Assembly (NCBI GenBank): GCA_013361095.1
Contig: JAATWA010000001.1
Span: 2,830,501 to 2,894,500, forward strand
Reading direction: 5' to 3'
Source of the DNA: Pseudanabaena biceps
GTDB taxonomy: Bacteria > Cyanobacteriota > Cyanobacteriia > Pseudanabaenales > Pseudanabaenaceae
Length of the DNA stretch: 64,000 bases
The position numbers and the translations under genes were made by a program. Shown piece after piece: positions 60,622 to 64,000 of the stretch. Position 1 is the stretch's first letter. Every line of letters starts with the position of its first letter. Below the pieces are notes generated by a model that was not told the DNA's origin, searched no databases, and worked only from the letters and a program-made list of their open reading frames with translations.

Positions 60622-60634
60622 CTTTTTTCGCTAT

Positions 60635-60681
60635 CCAAGAATTAGCGGTGCGGCGCGAAGCGCCGCACCGCTAATTCTTGG
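60635..60681 (+). terminator. Perfect hairpin after the DUF2325-like gene
   Basis: CCAAGAATTAGCGGTGCGGC-GC, loop GAA (GCGAAGC tip), complement. The core is shared in part with 32634 and 12627. Confidence 0.9.
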
Positions 60682-60717
60682 GTGGGAAGGGAGTATCTTT
60701 TTAATAAATTGCTAAGT

Positions 60718-60882
60718 TGCTAGGCATAATTAAAAACGTATCTAAAAGCAGTGGCGATCGCTACTTCTTTTAGGGATTTATATTTAATTGTGCGTAATTA
60801 CCTAAGTAGGTAGGCGTATCTAAATATAAACCCCAAAGAATCTGATTCGCCCGCCTCGCGGGCGAATCAGATTCTTTGGGGT
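60718..60882. repeat. Family-D stretch plus perfect hairpin upstream of idi
   Basis: CTAGGCATAATTAAAAACG, then ATATTTAATTGTGCGTAATT and AAGTAGGTAGGCGTATC, edges shared with 51140-51240 and 63064-63165. Then a perfect stem ACCCCAAAGAATCTGATTCG-CCCGC with CTC loop (60830-60882), 26 bases before the idi start. Confidence 0.7.
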
Positions 60883-60908
60883 CTGGTTTTTATTATGACA
60901 AGGTACTT

Positions 60909-61460
60909 ATGACGACTGACCATTTAGAAGAAAGAGTGATCTTAGTAGACACCAGCGATCGCCAGATCGGCACGGCAGAAAAATTAGCAGCACACCGTCA
61001 AGGACAACTACACCGAGCTTTTTCTATATTTATTCTCAATTCCCAAGGACAACTTTTATTACAAAAACGCGCTAAGCATAAGTATCACTCTGGGGGACTC
61101 TGGACAAATACCTGTTGTAGCCATCCTCGCCCCGAAGAAACCCTATCAAACGCCACACATAGGCGATTACAAGAAGAAATGGGAATGACTTGTGATCTGC
61201 AAGAGTTATTTAGTTTTATTTATCGCGCCGAATTAGATCATGATTTGATTGAATATGAATTTGATCATGTCTTCATTGGCTATAGTGATCGTCATCCCAT
61301 AATTAACCCTAACGAAGTCGAAGATTGGCAATGGATCGAACTAGAGAAATTGCAAAAAGATATACAAGTCTATCCTGAAAACTATACCTATTGGCTACGC
61401 GATTGTTGTGATCGCTTTATCAAGCAAATTCAAATGTTTTCTGGTATAGCAACAAATTAA
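60909..61460 (+). CDS. idi: Isopentenyl-diphosphate delta-isomerase, type I (Nudix)
   Basis: Enzyme of 183 residues that interconverts IPP and DMAPP. Type I hallmarks: HRAFSIFILNSQGQLLLQKR, HSGGLWTNTCCSHPRPEE (catalytic Cys in NTCCSHP), ATHRRLQEEMGM (Nudix helix), and YRAELDHDLIEYEFDHVFIG (catalytic Glu and the DHV block). Start at ATG 60909 (MTTDHLEERV). Many cyanobacteria use the unrelated type II, FMN-dependent enzyme, so a type I gene here is of interest. Single gene. Confidence 0.9.
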   Translation: MTTDHLEERVILVDTSDRQIGTAEKLAAHRQGQLHRAFSIFILNSQGQLLLQKRAKHKYHSGGLWTNTCCSHPRPEETLSNATHRRLQEEMGMTCDLQELFSFIYRAELDHDLIEYEFDHVFIGYSDRHPIINPNEVEDWQWIELEKLQKDIQVYPENYTYWLRDCCDRFIKQIQMFSGIATN

Positions 61461-61467
61461 AACCCAT

Positions 61468-61504
61468 AAGATGAGTGGCGGCAGTTCGCGCCGCCACTCA
61501 TCTT
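61468..61504 (+). terminator. Hairpin after idi
   Basis: AAGATGAGTGGCGGC-AGTTCGC-GCCGCCACTCATCTT, eight bases after the stop; core GATGAGTGGCG as at 42989. Confidence 0.85.
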
Positions 61505-61619
61505 TGTTCTAAATATGAAAATAGATTTATTTATATCTGTAGCAGCTAGGCAGTCAGAACTATTTGCATCTATAACATAAGAGTATGCATAGTCCTTTCT
61601 CAAGCACTTAAACTATCCT

Positions 61620-62114
61620 ATGGAAACTTATTCAGACGAACAGGTTGATGAAATCCTCCGCTATGCCCTTGCTAAACGTACTAATGGTCAGAATCTAAGC
61701 AAGCAACAAATTTATGAAATTGCCTCAGACATGGGAGTTAGTGAAACCAACTTCTTAGCGGCTATACAAGAATGGCAGTCTCACCAAGGCACGCGGCAAG
61801 AAAGGATAGACTTTGACAACTATAAAAAGAAATCCTTTAGAGCTAATTTTTTAAAATTTGTGATCGTCAACTCGTTCTTAGTTGCCCTTAATCTGCTCAC
61901 CTCGGGCAAGATTGACTGGTCAACTTATCCTTTGCTGTTGTGGGGTTTGAAAGTAGCCCTTGATGCATGGGTGATCAACCAGTCCGAGAGCGAAGAATAT
62001 CAAAAGCAATTTCTAAAATGGCAGCGTAAGCAAAAGCGTGAACAATTAACCGCCCAAATTACTAATCAAATCACTGGAAAGATTGCCACCAGCCTTGAAG
62101 AATGGTTGAAATAA
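61620..62114 (+). CDS. 2TM-domain membrane protein
   Basis: Protein of 164 residues. The N-terminal ~55 residues resemble a small helical SHOCT-like/2TM-partner segment (DEQVDEILRYALAKRTNGQN, EIASDMGVSETNFLAAIQEW). Two membrane helices follow (NFLKFVIVNSFLVALNLLTS, YPLLLWGLKVALDAWVI) and then a basic amphipathic tail (FLKWQRKQKREQLTAQITNQ). Such 2TM domains are often found at the membrane end of histidine kinases or alone. Function unknown. Confidence 0.65.
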   Translation: METYSDEQVDEILRYALAKRTNGQNLSKQQIYEIASDMGVSETNFLAAIQEWQSHQGTRQERIDFDNYKKKSFRANFLKFVIVNSFLVALNLLTSGKIDWSTYPLLLWGLKVALDAWVINQSESEEYQKQFLKWQRKQKREQLTAQITNQITGKIATSLEEWLK

Positions 62115-62305
62115 TTTCTCAAACTGCATCTCTCAAGCCGCAATAACATCTACACATTCACCAGATCGCAGCAAAAAATACATAAAAAAATACAGAGTGA
62201 CAAAAATTTGTAAAGAAAAGTTGAAATTTCTTATTTACCCTAGCTATAATAATTTTGTTTTGTAATCCCGATCGCATTTCAGGGTCTAAATTAGGAGGTA
62301 TCGAT

Positions 62306-62614
62306 TTGGCAAGGAGACGTAAGCGGAAAAGTAGACGTCGCCAAGAAGGGCGCAAAATCCTAGAACATATTCCTCAATTTAGTATCGATAGCGGAGAAGA
62401 CAAGCCCGTGACGGCTGCACGCAAGTACATCCACACCCATGGCATTCTTCCTCCAGCACTGTTGCTCGTAAGACGTAACGAACATACAACAGATCGATAC
62501 TTCTGGGCGGAAAAAGGACTGTTTGGAGCACAGTATGTTGAAGAAAACCACTTCTTGTTCCCCAGCTTAAAGCCTCCCGAAGAGAGAGAAGTTGCAGTTG
62601 CTGTATGTAGATAG
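62306..62614 (+). CDS. DUF3155 domain protein
   Basis: Protein of 102 residues found in cyanobacteria and plastids. Conserved blocks: ARRRKRKSRRRQEGRKILEH, IPQFSIDSGEDKPVTAARKY, IHTHGILPPALLLVRRNEHT, TDRYFWAEKGLFGAQYVEEN. The start is the TTG at 62306, because AGGAGG (62293-62298) lies at ideal spacing and the family begins at this ARRRKRK. An upstream in-frame TTG (62255) would add 17 unlike residues. The very basic N-terminus suggests nucleic-acid or ribosome binding; function unproven. Confidence 0.85.
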   Translation: MARRRKRKSRRRQEGRKILEHIPQFSIDSGEDKPVTAARKYIHTHGILPPALLLVRRNEHTTDRYFWAEKGLFGAQYVEENHFLFPSLKPPEEREVAVAVCR

Positions 62615-62708
62615 ATCTTTATTAACTTAATTCAAACAATAAACATACTTTTTGTATATTCATTGTTTTCTTAATCCTATAAGACTTCGTACTCAGTTAA
62701 TCACTAAT

Positions 62709-62839
62709 CAGCAATTCTCATTATAAAAATTGGTTTTTCAAAAGCCAGCCGTAGGCTGGCTTTTGAAAAACCAATTTTGGGGTTTGCAACGCCTAAGGCG
62801 CTGCAAACCCCAAAATTGATTTCATAATGAGAATTGCTG
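62709..62839. repeat. Composite family-C element with two nested hairpins
   Basis: Outer CAGCAATTCTCATTAT / ATAATGAGAATTGCTG inverted repeats enclose hairpin A (62726-62778, AAAATTGGTTTTTCAAAAGCC-AGCC with GTA loop) and hairpin B (62775-62815, TTTTGGGGTTTGCAACGCC with TAA loop), which share four bases. It looks like insertions into a simple 45-bp element such as that at 51044. Confidence 0.85.
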
Positions 62840-63063
62840 ATCACTTATGACAAGGCTTGTCTGCAATGGCAAGCTCATGTAAGCGTGGTTAGGTTTAATG
62901 TTAATTTCCATTAACCTAAAATCATGAAGAGCAAAATAGTTTTGCTCTATTGCACTTGCAGCTTTTGCATTTTTGATGCGATCGCAAAGTTCTGATTTCA
63001 ATAGATATTGGAATGTTAATGGTTAAGTTGTTTTATGACATCTCCCAGAAGTGGCATTTAATT

Positions 63064-63165
63064 TTAATTGTATGAAGTAAGTAGCTAGGCTCGTTTAAAA
63101 ATAAAATCCTGAAATTTGTGATGTGCCACAGGTTTTAGCTCTAGTTTTTAATTATGCCCAGCTAT
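63064..63165. repeat. Family-D repeat
   Basis: TTTAATTGTATGAAGTAAGT, AGCTAGGCTCGTTTAAAAAT, ACAGGTTTTAGCTCTAG, TTTTTAATTATGCCCAGCT. The edges TAGCTAGGC ... AATTATGCCCAGCTA are roughly inverted, and AGAGCTAAAACC is also in 52923-52989. Confidence 0.55.
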
Positions 63166-63177
63166 TTAATACAATCA

Positions 63178-63229
63178 AAAAAAAGAATCGAGAGGTAACG
63201 CTTTGCGCCGTCCCTTGATTCTTTTTTTT
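63178..63229. repeat. Imperfect hairpin
   Basis: AAAAAAAGAATCGAGAGG-TAACGC, loop TTT, GCGCCG-TCCCTTGATTCTTTTTTT; several mismatches in the middle, unlike most copies. Confidence 0.7.
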
Positions 63230-63237
63230 CTGTCTTA

Positions 63238-63329
63238 CTCCCTTCCCACTATCAAAATAGACATTAAAAACCCAGAACTAGCATTGCGGCGCGAAGCGCC
63301 GCCATGCTAGTTTTTCACTGGGAAGGGAG
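63238..63329. repeat. Hairpin with outer CTCCCTTCCCA arms
   Basis: CTCCCTTCCCA (63238-63248) pairs with TGGGAAGGGAG (63319-63329). Between them lies a GC hairpin (63272-63322) with GCGGCGC-GAA-GCGCCGC tip and ACTAGCAT / ATGCTAGT arms. Confidence 0.8.
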
Positions 63330-63352
63330 TAATATGTTTGGCGATCGCTAGA

Positions 63353-63424
63353 TAGCTGTAGCCAGCCAAGTCGGGACATAAAACCCAATAGAGAGTTGCG
63401 CCGCGAAGCGGCGCAACTCTCTAT
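63353..63424. repeat. Element flank plus perfect hairpin
   Basis: AGCTGTAGCCAGCCAAGTCG-GGACATAAAACCCA, then a perfect stem ATAGAGAGTTGCGCCGC, GAA loop, complement (63388-63424). The right AACCC arm is lost, so this copy is half-truncated. The flank matches 32544-32566. Confidence 0.85.
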
Positions 63425-63427
63425 ATG

Positions 63428-63467
63428 AAAAAAGAGAGCCGAAAAACTAAGTTTTCGCTCTCTTTTT
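63428..63467. terminator. Terminator-like hairpin
   Basis: AAAAAAGAGAGCCGAAAAAC / GTTTTCGCTCTCTTTTT, loop TAA, with one bulge. Confidence 0.75.
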
Positions 63468-63578
63468 GTGTGATTTTACTATACAGAAATTTGTTGTATC
63501 TCCTTGAATGCTCTTTGGGAGATGCAAACAGGCTATAACAAATATGACAAAAGCAAACCATAGTTTTTTGCACCCTAA

Positions 63579-63770
63579 TTAGCGATCCTTCTTCCAACCT
63601 CTAGGCAATTTCAAGTCATCAGGATCCACATAGTGGCAAGCATAATCATCTAAACAGATTAATGCCCAACCATTACCATCAATATTAATCAATTTGTAAG
63701 AAGCTTCCAAGACAAAAAAGCCTTTGTGGTTACGGGTGTCAGGCTTAATACTAACGTTTTCTAAAATCAT
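63579..63770 (-). CDS. Small hypothetical protein
   Basis: Protein of 63 residues: MILENVSIKPDTRNHKGFFV, LEASYKLINIDGNGWALICL, DDYACHYVDPDDLKLPRGWK. Beta-rich, with two Cys residues. Not recognised. A purine-rich AAGGAAG lies several bases upstream of the ATG. The remaining sequence to 64000 is AT-rich with no gene seen. Confidence 0.5.
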   Translation of the reverse strand: MILENVSIKPDTRNHKGFFVLEASYKLINIDGNGWALICLDDYACHYVDPDDLKLPRGWKKDR

Positions 63771-64000
63771 TTTCTTAACTTCCTTATCATTAAATAAATT
63801 ATCGAATTTAAAAACGATAACTAGCAGAAACTAAAAAATTAGTAACTCTAGTGATCTGGGCTATTTATATATTGCTAGATTAGCATTCATGACAAACATT
63901 CTTCGTTAAGTTTTTTTAGCTAAGTTTCATTAAATGTGAAGTTGTGTAATTTTAGATAAAGTTATTTGTCTTCTTTTAAAACCAAAAATTGTTGGGGAAG

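Larger units (their letters stand above)
62615..63578. other. 964-bp gene-free, repeat-rich region
   Basis: Holds the composite family-C element (62709-62839), two short perfect hairpins (TTAGGTTTAATG ... CATTAACCTAA at 62889-62919 and AGAGCAAAA-TAG-TTTTGCTCT at 62928-62948), a family-D-like stretch (63064-63165) and four further hairpins to 63467. No gene is seen in either strand. Confidence 0.7.

Noticed and set aside
9136..63467. Repeated palindromes considered as CRISPR arrays
   Set aside because: They are scattered singly between genes, vary in sequence, and have no regular spacers or cas genes.
1..64000. tRNA, rRNA or known riboswitch genes
   Set aside because: I looked for cloverleaf T-arm motifs (GTTCGA/GTTCAA with paired stems) and riboswitch cores in intergenic regions and saw none that I could support; a covariance-model scan would be decisive.

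Overview
The window is cyanobacterial chromosome. The evidence is psbK (photosystem II), the chlorophyll genes chlM and chlE/bchE, a dnaE-n gene ending in an N-terminal split intein, cyanobacterial families (DUF3155, DUF4079, HpsJ, MEKHLA, a LabA-like NYN protein), and very frequent GCGATCGC (HIP1) octamers. The many large intergenic hairpins and the gene content suggest a filamentous, non-heterocystous Pseudanabaena-like organism; that placement is inference.

Layout. 1-3.9 kb: end of a phosphodiester glycosidase-like gene, rpsU, a secreted nuclease, a DUF2993 protein, and an ECF sigma / anti-sigma / LTXXQ periplasmic stress operon. 3.9-7.8 kb: a decayed accessory island with an IS256-like element inserted in an IS30-like element that sits on a xisH start, a RelE-type toxin with a frameshift, and an HTH/PIN pair whose PIN gene is broken. 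8-15.9 kb: rpsA, an SDR enzyme, a GT4 glycosyltransferase, an ABC-2 permease, an aldo/keto reductase, YajQ, DUF4079 and MEKHLA proteins. 16-19.5 kb: dnaE-n with intein, a truncated IS630 transposase and a decayed DUF350 gene. 19.5-24.1 kb: a polyamine/envelope-like cluster (DUF4178, spermidine synthase-like, FemAB-like, and a divergent PLP decarboxylase). 24.3-30.5 kb: chlE/bchE, Zur-controlled znuA, chlM, sppA, psbK. 30.5-45.1 kb: mainly housekeeping and membrane genes (MoaD/ThiS, RibD-C, NTT-HEAT transporter plus cNMP protein, PD-(D/E)XK nuclease, M48 pseudoprotease, der, glk, pdxH, hisF, YbjN). 45.4-49.6 kb: rpsM-rpsK-rpoA-rplQ-truA-rplM-rpsI on the minus strand. 50-64 kb: labA-like, metG, a zinc-ribbon protein, comEC, an exosortase cluster with hpsJ, deoC, a DUF2325 protein, type I idi, a 2TM protein and DUF3155.

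The most unusual signal is not a gene. More than fifty near-perfect inverted repeats of about 30-65 bp fill the intergenic spaces. Nearly all end in a GC-NNN-GC tip, very often GCGAAGC/GCTTCGC or GCAAAGC/GCTTTGC. The inner cores recur with different outer arms, as if modules were being reshuffled, while the two arms of each copy stay matched. Some lie inside longer MITE-like units of about 100-130 bp. Other points of note are an exosortase split exactly at a T10 run, an M48 homologue without its HEXXH motif, a ComEC without an evident metal-binding motif, and a DUF4178 / spermidine synthase / FemAB / DUF350 neighbourhood in which only DUF350 has decayed.
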